From positions 29,660,738 to 29,724,737 of the forward strand of contig NC_090996.1 of assembly GCF_041146395.1 (NCBI RefSeq): DNA of 64,000 nucleotides, read 5' to 3'. Shown here piece after piece: positions 52,690-62,345 of the stretch. Position numbers and translations under genes: made by a program. A model generated the notes under the pieces. That model was not told where the DNA came from, made no database searches, and worked only from the letters and a program-made list of their open reading frames with translations. Each line of letters starts with the position of its first letter. Within the stretch, counting starts at the first letter, position 1. Origin of the DNA: Eulemur rufifrons. Its lineage: Eukaryota > Chordata > Mammalia > Primates > Lemuridae.

Positions 52690-53020
52690 AGTTTAATGCT
52701 GCCTCATAGAAACACAATGTGATCACAAATATAACTTAAATTTTTTTTCTAGTAGCCACACTTTTAAAAATCAGGTGAAAATTAGTTTGGGGAATGTATT
52801 TTAGTAAGCCTAATCAAAATATTGTTATTTTTAACAGTAACAATATAAAAGAAAATTAATGGGCTGATTCATATTGTTTTTTCATACTGTCTTCAAATAC
52901 TTGAAACACAGGAATATATACCCAGTGTGTATTTCACACTCACAATGTATCTGAGTTCCAATTAGCCGTGTTTTTAAGTGCTCAGTAGCCATATGTGGGT
53001 GGTGTGAATTGAGATCAGAT
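52690..53020 (+). mobile_element. hAT-Charlie element (MER58/MER3-like) inside L2
   Basis: ATAGAAACACAATGTGATCA, TTTCTAGTAGCCACACTTTT, CCCAGTGTGTATTTCACACT, TTTTTAAGTGCTCAGTAGCC and ATATGTGGGTGG follow a non-autonomous hAT-Charlie element of about 330 bp. It separates two parts of one L2. Confidence 0.7.
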
Positions 53021-53049
53021 TGAACCTAGCCGTCAGGTTTTTATTCTTT

Positions 53050-53200
53050 GGGTTTTTTTTTCTTAAAAAGATGGGAAGCCACTGGAGAGTTTTGGGCAGG
53101 AGTGTGGCTTCCTTGCATTTGTTTTAAAAAGGATTGCTGTGGCTTTTAGGGGAGATTTTTCTTCTGTGGGCATCAAAGGAGGAAGCAGAGAGACCAGTTT
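53050..53200 (-). repeat. L2 LINE, antisense, part 2
   Basis: GATGGGAAGCCACTGGAGAG, AAAGGATTGCTGTGGCTTTT and AGGAAGCAGAGAGACCAGTT continue the reversed L2 from 52689. Confidence 0.75.
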
Positions 53201-54099
53201 AAGAGGCACCACTTGAGTGGCAGCAAGCATCAGGAAATAACCCAGCCCCCAAACGCAGAGGTGTCTAGATTCACAGCTGGGATGCGTTCCCCTCGGTTCA
53301 CTCCCGTTGCATTCCTCCATCTGCACTGGCGGGGCTGGCCTCACGCAGATGGAATTTCCATGAGGGAGGCTGGCCTGCCCGTCATTTGCTCAGCTGTCTT
53401 CATCTCAGAGTCTTCATTTGCCTTCCCATAAAGGAAATCACAAGTGGTAATTACTTCAATTTGTGCAGAGCATAAAAAACCAGACCAAACTCTGCAATGG
53501 TGGTGGACACCACCATCAGGCATTTTTAGCTTACGGATCTTGCCCGCCACTGAAATTGCCTGCTGAAGTCCCGACCAGACACTCCTCAACCTGCAGATGA
53601 GTTAAGTTTCTATCAAGCTCTCTGTCCCTAGGTCCTAAGACCCTGGGCCCGTGACAGATGCAAACCCATTAAAATAAAACCAAGTTCTGTGTACTGACCC
53701 CTCTCGTCCTGTTCTGTGCCATAGAAGTATTATTCAAACATGCTTACATGTTGATCTTCTTCTTTATATCATTAATGAGGCACGAGTCACCTTCATAAGT
53801 AAACCATGACGCCTAGACGTTAAACGTCCCCACACAATTCTCATGCCATCAGCTGGTGCTGGGCAGAGGGGACCTACTTTTGCTCCGGTGGGTAGCTTTG
53901 TTTATTTCTAGCCATGCCCATGTTTCTAAGGTAAACTGTTTATAAAACAAACAAGGACAGATTAGAGTGATCCTAAACCAGCATTGATTGGCCGTCCCCA
54001 TACCTTCTCCTTCAAAGGAGCCCCGGGGGCAGCTCTGAAGTCCTGTTGTTATTGTCAAATGTTTCCAAAACTTCAGGCATTCATGTGCTACCCTCACAA
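53201..54099. other. unassigned sequence
   Basis: No repeat family or gene recognised over 0.9 kb. A 9+9 palindrome with a 2-base centre lies at 53497-53516 (ATGGTGGTG and CACCACCAT). Frames of 82-93 codons on the minus strand have no domain. Confidence 0.45.
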
Positions 54100-54460
54100 T
54101 TTTCGAACAGCTTTACTGAGGTTTTATTTACATACCATAATATCATTTTAAGTGTACTATTTAGTGATTTTCAGTAGATTTGCAGAGTTGTACAACCATC
54201 ACCACAAATTAATTTTAGCACATTTTCATCGCCCCAAAAAGAACCCTCATGCCCAGTTCCCCTGTCCCACCCCTAGTCCTGGGCAATCACCAATTTTTTT
54301 TATATAGCTTTGTCTTTTCTGGACATTTCATATAAATGGATTAACACGATAAGTGGCATTTCGAAAGTGGCTTCTTTGACCTAGCATGACGTTTTCAAGG
54401 CTTATCCGTGTTGTAACGTAGATCAGTATTTATTTCCTTCCTCTACAGTGTTGTCCTCAT
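54100..54460 (-). mobile_element. old L1M 3' UTR, antisense
   Basis: CAGCTTTACTGAGGTTTTAT, TTACATACCATAATATCATT, GTTGTACAACCATCACCACA, TTTTCATCGCCCCAAAAAGA and TTCTGGACATTTCATATAAA match antisense L1M, similar to 12697-13000. Confidence 0.85.
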
Positions 54461-54786
54461 GATTTTCGCCATATTCAAGTGCCACTTATACTATGTTTTA
54501 CGTACTATTATCTAAAATCACTCACTTTTAAAAAGCTTTTTTAAAGGAAAACTTGACATTAGGATGACTAAAGGAAATCCAGTACTACTGACAGTAATGG
54601 AAGGTAACCATACACTGAAGATAAACAAGATAAAATGCTGCTGTGAACTATATCTCAATAAAAATCTAAATAGGTAAACAAACAAAAACTATGTTGGTTT
54701 TTGTTTTTTGTTTTTGTTTTTTATTATTTCTCTAGTTAGTTCCTGATGTCTGGGAGGCTCTAAGCCTGAGTTGCTTTCACTGTGTT
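54461..54786. other. unassigned sequence with TTTTG-rich tract
   Basis: A possible L1 3' end remnant at 54620-54690 (GAACTATATCTCAATAAAAA) is followed by a T/G simple repeat at 54697-54730. Otherwise unrecognised. Confidence 0.4.
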
Positions 54787-54800
54787 AAAAGGAGAGATTA
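54787..54800 (+). repeat. target-site duplication of Alu, left copy
   Basis: AAAAGGAGAGATTA, repeated exactly at 55142-55155 after the Alu tail. Confidence 0.95.
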
Positions 54801-55141
54801 GGCCGGGCGCGGTGGCTCACGCCTGTAATCCTAGCACTCTGGGAGGCCGAGGCGGGTGGATTGCTCAAGGTCAGGAGTTCGAGACCAGCCTGAGCGAGAC
54901 CCCGTCTCTACTAAAAATAGAAAGACATTATATGGACACCTAAAAAAAAATCTATACAGAAAAAATTAGCCGGGCATAGTGGCGCATGCCTGTAGTCCCA
55001 GCTACTCGGGAGGCTGAGGCAGTAGGATCGCTTGAGCCCAGGAGTTTGAGGTTGCTGTGAGCTAAGCTGACGCCACGGCACTCACTCTAGCCTGGGCAAC
55101 AAAGTGAGACTCTGTCTCAACAAAAAAAAAAAAAAAAAAAA
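54801..55141 (+). mobile_element. full-length strepsirrhine (lemur-type) Alu
   Basis: Starts GGCCGGGCGCGGTGGCTCAC with the RNA polymerase III A and B boxes (GTTCGAGACC at about 54877). The two arms are joined by a long spacer (AAAGACATTATATGGACACC, then an A-rich stretch). The right arm ends GAGGTTGCTGTGAGCTAAGC, then TGACGCCACGGCACTCACTC, typical of lemur Alus and absent from human ones. A poly-A tail of about 24 ends the element. Exact 14-bp target duplications and low divergence make it the youngest insertion seen here. Confidence 0.95.
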
Positions 55142-55155
55142 AAAAGGAGAGATTA
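55142..55155 (+). repeat. target-site duplication of Alu, right copy
   Basis: AAAAGGAGAGATTA, identical to 54787-54800. Its leading A residues merge with the Alu tail. Confidence 0.95.
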
Positions 55156-55680
55156 GTAAGTGTTAAAGAAGCGTTAAAGACTCCTCCGCACCAAACTGAG
55201 CGCATCTCACGGAAGAAATGCTCGTGTGAACACAAGGTTATTTCACAACCTTGAAAGATAATCAAAAAGGGGGTAATTTCCTCACTCAGCGATGCTATTA
55301 TTTTATGCTCACGTGTGTACCACTTAAAACAAACCCACATGTCATCGGAGGTATGGCTCCCACCTTGCGAGAGGATGCTCAGATCACCTCTGTGTGGGTA
55401 TTTGCTTTTTCCGTGGCAGGTGCTTATATGGGTGTCACTGGAATTAGAGCCGTCTGCTTAGAAAACTTTAGCTCTTAACTCTACATCTTAAAGAACAGTC
55501 ATTCCACAATAATGCGCGAGACCCTGGCTTGGTACCTAGGCATGAAACAGAATCGTCCTCTCTCTTCCACACCTGTCTCTAGACCCCCAAACCCTGGATA
55601 GCGCTACAATGCAACTCTGCCTTGGGCTAACGATGTGAGCCTATTTATTTACTGAAGCAATACCTTGGAACCAGATCACT
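55156..55680. other. unassigned sequence
   Basis: No repeat family or gene recognised. Confidence 0.45.
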
Positions 55681-55870
55681 TCTTTTTTTTTTTATTTTTT
55701 TTATTTTAAATTTTTTTACTTCAGAACATTACAGGGGTACACACGTTTTGGTTACATAATTTGCGTTTGTACAGTTTGAGTCAAAGTTCTAAGCCCTCCA
55801 CCCAGACAGTGTGCAATGTACCCGCTGGGCGTGAATTTACCCATCCCCTCCTCTCCCTCCCAGCTACTTG
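55681..55870 (-). mobile_element. strepsirrhine-type L1 3' end, antisense
   Basis: Opens with a T-rich tract (the reversed poly-A). It continues ACTTCAGAACATTACAGGGG, TACACACGTTTTGGTTACAT, CAGTTTGAGTCAAAGTTCTA and GTGAATTTACCCATCCCCTC, the reverse complement of the L1 3' UTR found in lemurs. Severely 5'-truncated, and the right edge is soft. Confidence 0.85.
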
Positions 55871-55959
55871 ATTTCTGTTCACAATCACAAAGCTGTGGAA
55901 ACAACCCACATCATTTTATCATGCTTCCTTTGTGTTCTGAATTCTAAACTTGTCCTCCC

Positions 55960-56400
55960 CAAATGTCTCTCTGTCAAAATCTTTCAACGGGTCCCCACAG
56001 TGCTGAGGATAACGTCCCAACTCCAGCCAATTCTGTTTGTGGTATTTCCTCAACGTGCTCTGGTATTTCACACCACTGAGGTTTTGTTCCCTGTATCAGA
56101 AACCCTTCTTCTTACATTTCCCTGCATAGAATCCTCTCCTGCTTGAAGACTTACCTAAGCCTTGCCTCCTTCAAACACACCTGGCTTCCCCAACGCTGCA
56201 CCGTGCATCCACAGCACGAGTGCATAACTCTCTCCGAACACTTAACGTGGGGTGCTGTACTGTGAACACCCCGTGTTCACTAAAACCTTACCAGACTTCC
56301 AGCTCCTTGAGGACCAGAGCCCCGTCCTCCCTGTATCTCCAGAGCCCTTCCCAGAATCTCAGTTTACATTTGTGGCCTGAATGACCTTGAAAGGAATCTT
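55960..56400 (+). repeat. L2 LINE 3' segment
   Basis: AAAATCTTTCAACGGGTCCC, TGCTGAGGATAACGTCCCAA, GAAGACTTACCTAAGCCTTG, CCAGACTTCCAGCTCCTTGA and CCCTGTATCTCCAGAGCCCT follow the L2 3' half. Confidence 0.8.
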
Positions 56401-56919
56401 TTAAATACCAAGTGTTCAGGTTGGAGAAACAATCCTAAATGCCACCTCCTCTGTAGACCTCTTAGATCACTTGTATTTTAGTGGTGTTTGGTATTAAATT
56501 TTGTCCCCACTTCCTTTTAAAACGGCCTCCCAACCTTGAAAACATCCCCAGCAAGGTGATTTTTACAAGCACACTCCCAGTTCACACACCTAAATTCAGT
56601 AGCTCAGACAAAGTCTTCTGTCACCTTCTATTTCTTCTCTCTAATTCATGGTTATCTGTAGCAGAAATAGCAAGCGTTCTGGCCCAGGCTTTGTTCTCTC
56701 AAACAGGAGTGTTCTTCAGGAGGTTTGAAGAGGTCCTGAGGAAGGAAGTTAAGAATGCATCATGCTAGGAGAGCCTGGGTTGGGGTCGAAGGCCAAACAC
56801 CCCAGATGTCCACCGAATTCCCTCCCCTCCAGCCGGCTCAGGGGTACCATTCCTGCAATCGCCCCCTCCTTTTCTTGCATCATAGAATTTCCCCTCTCTG
56901 CCGGATCTTTCCTATCAGA
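56401..56919. other. unassigned sequence
   Basis: 56540-56650 may be further L2-like text (AGCAAGGTGATTTTTACAAG). No gene recognised. Confidence 0.4.
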
Positions 56920-57465
56920 ACACAAACATGCTGCAATATTTCTCACCATGAGAAAAATCATCCCTGGTCTCTTCAGCTACTATTCCATGCCTTTGCTTTC
57001 TTTTACTGCAAACATATAAAAATATTTGTCTTGACTTGTGTTCTTCCCATTCTCTCTTGCTTTCTTTCCCGCCATCCCAGAAAGGTACTTCTGTCAAGGT
57101 CAACAGTGATGATCTAACTAAACCAATGGTGAATCCTCAGTCCTGATCCAACTCAATTCAGCAGCAACACTGGATGCATTTAATCACTCCCTTCTTCTTG
57201 AAATACCTTCTTCACTTGGCCTCCGTGGCCTGATTCTTGGTTGTCATCCCCGAGCCTGCTTCCTTTTTTTATAGCACCTACCACCCCTGACACTGTGTGT
57301 ATGTATACATTTATTTGCATACTGTGGTTCACACCTTCTAGAATGTAAGCTCTAGGAGAGTAGGAATTTTTCTGTTTCCTTCACTGCTGTATCCCCAGAG
57401 CCTAACACAGTGTAATGCATGCAGTTGGCACTCAACAAATATTTCCGAATAAATGAATGAAAGTG
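56920..57465 (+). repeat. L2 LINE with reverse-transcriptase remnant and 3' end
   Basis: TTTTACTGCAAACATATAAA, TCTGTCAAGGTCAACAGTGA followed by TGATCTAACTAAACCAATGG, and ACTCCCTTCTTCTTGAAATA are the L2 RT region, where intact copies encode the 'A-F-D-T-V-D-H' motif. After an internal deletion at about 57240 it runs into the 3' end (CCTTCTAGAATGTAAGCTCT, CACTCAACAAATATTTCCGA). Non-coding now. Confidence 0.75.
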
Positions 57466-57660
57466 AGATATGGTTTGAATTCTGATTGTGCCACTGAATA
57501 GCTGTGTGACCTTGGTCAAGTTCATCTTTTCTGATCCTCAGTTTTTTAACTGTGAAATGGGGATGATGGTGTCCACCTTAAGGCAATGTTGTGAAGTTTA
57601 TCAATAATATATGTAAGTGTCAGAGCAAGGCAGAGTAATATGTGCAAAGGAAGCACTTGA
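57466..57660 (+). repeat. MIR SINE
   Basis: TTGTGCCACTGAATAGCTGT followed by GTGACCTTGGTCAAGTTCAT, and TAACTGTGAAATGGGGATGA, match the MIR core, well preserved. It directly follows the L2 end. Confidence 0.85.
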
Positions 57661-57839
57661 AAAAATACAGGTGCTTTTATTGTTTTGCTGTCATTAGTGG
57701 GGGAGTAAGGACCCACCATGGGGTTTGCGTGCTGGAGTTCAAGTATTTGTTAACCTGTTTTGTGAGGGCCATAGGAGATCTGTCTCCCCAGAACTTCCTG
57801 TGGCATTGAAGAAATTTCAGCTGATCAAATTTGTTCTTT

Positions 57840-57960
57840 CAGTTATTTAATAAATTTAAGAAATAGTTGTTGAACATCCCTCATGTACCAGGCACCGCGC
57901 TTGCTCTCTGAGTCTGGCATTTTTTGCAGCTGGAACCACAAGAGAATCCTTTACTTTTAT
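57840..57960 (-). repeat. L2 LINE 3' end, antisense
   Basis: TAGTTGTTGAACATCCCTCA followed by TGTACCAGGCACCGCGCTTG resembles the reversed L2 3' end. Confidence 0.55.
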
Positions 57961-58454
57961 GAGGTTGGCCTGGATCTTACAGGCAGAATAGCAAGCAGGT
58001 CCTTGCTCGTCACATGAGCAAAATAGGCCAGATCTCGGCTGCCACCCACACGCTGCCAAGCCCTGGTAGGGCTGGCTGCACACTACTGCCACCGTCACTG
58101 CCCAGCTTCTGGAACAGGGTTAGTGATGAGTGATGGAGGGGACAGAAATACCTTCTAGAAAAGGAGGTTGGCGTTTCTGGGGCAGGGCTGGAAGGCTCTA
58201 GCAAGGAGAGCAGCAAGGGCACCTTAGTCTTCCCCCTGGACCTCGGCTGCTGACAGCTATTTGCCCAGTTGCAAGAGTCATTGTCTGATGACTGATCAGA
58301 GTGACCCCTAATGAGGGTCATGGCTTGAGGGCAGAGGGTGGCACCCCATGGGGCTGAGGAGTGAGCATGGAACTTGGAGCTAGAGCAGGGAGTCCTGACC
58401 CAGCCTCAGGTTTTATGTGACACTCAATTACCTAGGTATCCACTGACTCAGGTT
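57961..58454. other. unassigned sequence
   Basis: No repeat family or gene recognised. 103- and 80-codon minus-strand frames at 57856-58321 have no domain. Confidence 0.45.
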
Positions 58455-58615
58455 CCAAGTGCCACCACTTGGTGGCTGGGCCAGTTTCTTCCCCTCTGAG
58501 ATGCTGAGATGCTTGTCTATGAAACAAAATAGTACATCCCAGGGCTGTTGGGAAGATGAGTGAAGACAGAGTCATCTATGTGAAAGCACACAGGTGACTG
58601 GCACGTGACATGTGT
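58455..58615 (+). repeat. MIR SINE
   Basis: GGTTCCAAGTGCCACCACTT, GCCAGTTTCTTCCCCTCTGA and GGGCTGTTGGGAAGATGAGT match MIR. Confidence 0.7.
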
Positions 58616-58619
58616 GCTT

Positions 58620-58740
58620 CTCATTCAAAGTCCCCATTTCCTTGTCTATAAAACGGGGGTAACGTTGCATCTACTGTACCAGAAGTTGCTCTGAAAGTGT
58701 TTAAAAGCACTTTATGAAGACGTAAGCTGTTATTGTTATC
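58620..58740 (+). repeat. MIR SINE fragment
   Basis: CCCCATTTCCTTGTCTATAA followed by AACGGGGGTAACGTTGCATC matches the MIR 3' half, directly after another MIR. Confidence 0.65.
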
Positions 58741-58819
58741 GTCCTTCTACTGTCTCAAGTGTTCTAGGCTGAGAACAGAAATCTTTGTTCTAGTACAGTC
58801 GGTCATGTGTTTTCTGCCC

Positions 58820-58925
58820 ACCCATAATACATAAGTCCCATAAGTGGGCAAGGACTGTGTCTGCGTTTGCCCATGATTATCATCCCAGCACTTGGCACTC
58901 CATAAGCAGTTGGAAAATGAAAGCT
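58820..58925 (+). repeat. L2 LINE 3' end
   Basis: CCATAAGTGGGCAAGGACTG and CATCCCAGCACTTGGCACTC match the L2 3' end. Confidence 0.55.
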
Positions 58926-59159
58926 GCTTGGTGCCTTAAAGGTTTCTCCTTCCTACTCCTCTAAATGTTCAGTTCTGTGAGGAGTCACCCGATGCCTTGC
59001 CCTCAAGGAACCCCCAGGCTAGGAAGATGGACAGATTTATTATACAGGTGTTGAGCATCTGTGGTTTGTCTGCCCTTCCTCTAATGGCATCCCCCCAGGC
59101 TTCTCTTTGGAAACCCCCTAGGCCCACATCATCTGAGTGGGGCTCACCCAAATACTTCT
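58926..59159. other. unassigned sequence
   Basis: No repeat family or gene recognised. Confidence 0.45.
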
Positions 59160-59485
59160 AATCGGCATATTTTTCCCCAACCACAGTGATTGGTTTAGGG
59201 ATGGCCATGTGACCATGTCAGACCAATGTTACACAGTCTTGAGATTTTGACTTTATCTTTTGGGCCAGTGGGGCTCCTACCACAGAGACCGTATGCAGAA
59301 TAGGGAAAAGGGAAGAAAGAGTCTGGTTAACTCTTGACGACATCATTTCAATCTCTAGAGCCAGCCACGTCTGAAGTCCTCAGACTGTTCAGGTACAGGA
59401 GCCAATAGACTCAAGTTCCCTTTCTTTGCATAGACTAATTAGAGTAAGGCTTCTGTTACTTGCAACTGAAAGAATGCTAACTAGT
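59160..59485 (+). repeat. ancient LTR (ERVL/MaLR group), sense
   Basis: ACCACAGTGATTGGTTTAGG followed by GATGGCCATGTGACCATG, and the terminus TTCTGTTACTTGCAACTGAA then AGAATGCTAACT, match an old LTR 3' part. Related to the copies at 51640 and 63490. Confidence 0.55.
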
Positions 59486-59929
59486 TTCTAGCTAGTACAT
59501 GCAGTGGCAAAGGACTCTTCAGGTAGTATGAACTGAGTAAGGTAGGACTAATTGTACCGGAAAGCACTGGAAACCCTTGAAAATGCAAGCAAAATTTCAG
59601 CCAGGAAACCTTGCCCTGACCATCTTTTGCTGCAACCTGGGCTCTATTCACTTTGTAATTAGGTTGTAAATGCCCTAGTTCCTGATTTGACATGCACACG
59701 ATATTGAAGAAGGAAACAAGAGAGATAGGAAGAAATGACAGCCTTCAGGGAGCAGTAACATTTTAAATGTAAAATTGCTGAGTGTTGACTGCATGGTTTG
59801 TTGAGAGAGTATGCAAATTGTATACAAACTGTATGCATATTTAAATTGCACATCCCTTGAGACCTTCCTACACTGTGTTCCACACACCTGGGATAAGGCC
59901 CTGGGGGAAAATCCTGATGGGAACTTTCC
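59486..59929. other. unassigned sequence
   Basis: No repeat family or gene recognised. Confidence 0.45.
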
Positions 59930-60100
59930 ATCAACAAGTATTTATTTAATAAGCTCTTACCCTGCCTCTCTGCAAGGTGTTCAGCCTACAAGACTTGGTC
60001 TCTGCCCTCGAGGAGTTGGCAAGTGAGCCAGGGAGAAGGGAGGAACCGCAAGAGACAATTAGTGCATAATAGAAGACAAGATGTAATTAAGTGCTAAATC
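59930..60100 (-). repeat. L2 LINE 3' end, antisense
   Basis: CAACAAGTATTTATTTAATA, AGCTCTTACCCTGCCTCTCT, TCTCTGCCCTCGAGGAGTTG and GATGTAATTAAGTGCTAAAT match the reversed L2 3' end. Confidence 0.8.
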
Positions 60101-60279
60101 CTGGGCTGTGAACTGGAAGCAATTGGGTGAAGTTGCAAGGAGGCCAATTTCAGCTCAATGCAAAGGCAGAACTTTCTGGTGGATGGACCTACCCCTCAAG
60201 GGTAGTACAAAACCAGCTTTCATCTTACCACAGCTTGATACAGGTTTGAAGTAATAAGAATAATAATAGCAACCGTGCA

Positions 60280-60420
60280 GTTGGGAATCACACCAACCGG
60301 GTTGAATCCTGACTCTGTCAACTAACCACGTGACTTTGCGCACGTGCCTTTGTTTCTTCATCTATAAAATGGGTCTAAATACCACACACTTTGCAGCATC
60401 ATGAGCTTTAGAAATGCTGC
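60280..60420 (+). repeat. MIR SINE
   Basis: CAACCGGGTTGAATCCTGAC, TCTTCATCTATAAAATGGGT and TGCAGCATCATGAGC match MIR. Confidence 0.8.
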
Positions 60421-60489
60421 AGGTAAAACAAATGAAAGGCCCAGATTCATTACAAGAGCAGCAAAATTTCAGCAGGTAAGAGCCAGTTA

Positions 60490-60675
60490 GACCAGAGTCC
60501 AGAACCCGAGCTCTGCCATTCACAAGCTACGTAGCATTGGGTGAGTCATTTAACCTCTCCAAACATCAAAAATAATAAGCATTATTATTGATATTAGTGT
60601 TGTTATTGATGTGCCATTATCAATCTAATAAACTTCTTAGCACAGCACCTGGTACAGATCATCCAAAAAATAATG
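60490..60675 (+). repeat. MIR SINE
   Basis: GAGCTCTGCCATTCACAAGC, GTGAGTCATTTAACCTCTCC and CTTAGCACAGCACCTGGTAC match MIR, with the centre replaced by an ATT-rich stretch. Confidence 0.75.
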
Positions 60676-61204
60676 ACATGTATGTATATATTCAAACAGG
60701 TATGCACATATCTGTACATAGCTATACTTCAAATGATCATTCCTAGGCTTCTGTCTTCTTCTAGAAGTTTTCCCAACAGCATGTGGGTGATCTCAGTGGT
60801 CTCTGATGAATGACCTCTTTGAAAAAGGAAACCAGTAAAAAAGTACATTTATAATTATCCCAGAATCATCTCTCCAGAGGCTCCTACAGTGAATATTCAA
60901 GCAGACATGTTTATTAATGTCTTTACCTTCCTGTTAAAAATAAGACTTATTTTTTAATAAAAGTAGCATACACTAATTGAAGAGTATATGAGAAATTTCA
61001 TATACAAATAAAGAAAGAAATTAGATCACCCACAATTTCTCCATCCACTCAGGGGTAAAGACCACTTCAAAGACGTGTATAGAAAAACACACTATAGGAA
61101 TCTTTGTGAGCTAAACAATTTCCAAGAAATGACCGCAAAACATATTCTGACAGTATATGGGCCAGAGGACAAATGTCAAATCAGACACCAAGTTCAGAAA
61201 TGCC
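60676..61204. other. unassigned AT-rich sequence
   Basis: 61010-61090 weakly resembles the same old L1-related segment as 23390-23460 (ATCACCCACAATTTCTCCAT). No gene recognised. Confidence 0.35.
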
Positions 61205-61427
61205 TGGGAGAACACAAGGAAATACTGTCACTCTCCCAACAGAATGGCTAAAATGAAAGTAAGACTGACAATATCAAGTGTTGTCAAGGACGTGGATTAA
61301 CTGGAACTCTCACAGTGCCGGTGGGACTTTAAATTGGTGTCATCACTTTGGAAAACTGGCAGGATCTGTTAACACCCAACACATGCCTACCCTGTGACTG
61401 AGTGATACCACTCCTTAGTGCATGGCT
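61205..61427 (+). mobile_element. old L1M ORF2 C-terminal part, before LTR
   Basis: AGAATGGCTAAAATGAAAGT, ATCAAGTGTTGTCAAGGACG, CTGGAACTCTCACAGTGCCG and ACTGAGTGATACCACTCCTT follow L1 ORF2 in sense. The text resumes after the LTR at 61809. Confidence 0.85.
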
Positions 61428-61808
61428 CTCATGGACTGACTTATGATCCCTCGAAATTGATATGTTGAAGTCCTAAATTCCAGCAGGGTCTTTAAAGAGG
61501 TAATTAACATTAAACAAGGTCATTGGGGTGAGCCCTAATCCAATATGCCTGGTGTCCTTATAAGAAGAGGAAATTAGGACACAGACATTTACAGAAGGGC
61601 GGGGAAGCATGTGAATACACAGGAAGAAGATGGCCATTTACAAACCGAAGAGAGGCCACAGAAGAAACCAAAGCTACCAATACCTCGATCGAAGTTGGAC
61701 TTCCAGCCTCCAGAACTGTGAGAGAATAAACTTATGTTGTTCAAGCCACCCAGTCTGTGTTGTTGCTGTTGCTGTTGTTGTTATGGTAGCCCTAGCAAAC
61801 TAATACAA
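61428..61808 (+). mobile_element. MLT1-type MaLR solo LTR inside L1
   Basis: TGATATGTTGAAGTCCTAAA, GAGCCCTAATCCAATATGCC, TCCTTATAAGAAGAGGAAAT, GGACTTCCAGCCTCCAGAAC, TGTGAGAGAATAAACTTATG and CAAGCCACCCAGTCTGTG to AGCAAACTAATACAA make a complete MLT1 LTR in sense. A (TTG)n-like expansion sits at 61758-61783. The flanks (GCATGGCTC and AATGGCCAA) hint at a short decayed target duplication. Confidence 0.9.
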
Positions 61809-62345
61809 TGGCCAAGAGAAAGAAGCACCCATGTGTTGCTAAAAGACTTGTGATATGTTCACACAATGGAATATCACGAAGCAATAAAGAAAGAACAAAC
61901 TACTGATACATGCAACAGTATGGATGAATCTCACAGGCATTGTTGAGTGAAAGAAAGCAGACATAACACAGTACATATTGTTTGGTTCCATGTATACGGA
62001 TTTTCAGACAAAACTAATCTGTGGTGCTAGACGTTAGAACAGTGCTTACCTCTGGAAGGGCTTTAGCCGGGCAAGAGCATCAGAGAGCATCCCAGAAGCT
62101 GGAAACATTCTATATCTTGACCTGAGTTTTGGCTACACATTTTAGATATATGTAAAAATTAATCAAGCTGTAATGGTTACAGAGTTTCTATTTGGGATGG
62201 TGAAAAATTTCGGAGATAGAATTGGTACTGGTTGCACAATGTTGTGATTGTAATCCATGCCACTGAATGTTATGCTTAAAAATGGTAAAAATGGTGAATT
62301 CTAGGTCATATGTATATTCCCACAATAAAAAAATTTTCAAGAAAA
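61809..62345 (+). mobile_element. old L1M ORF2 end and L1MB-type 3' UTR, after LTR
   Basis: AATGGAATATCACGAAGCAA, GCAACAGTATGGATGAATCT, ATTGTTGAGTGAAAGAAAGC, GGGATGGTGAAAAATTTCGG, GAATGTTATGCTTAAAAATG and CCACAATAAAAAAATTTTCA complete the L1 to its polyadenylation end. Confidence 0.85.
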
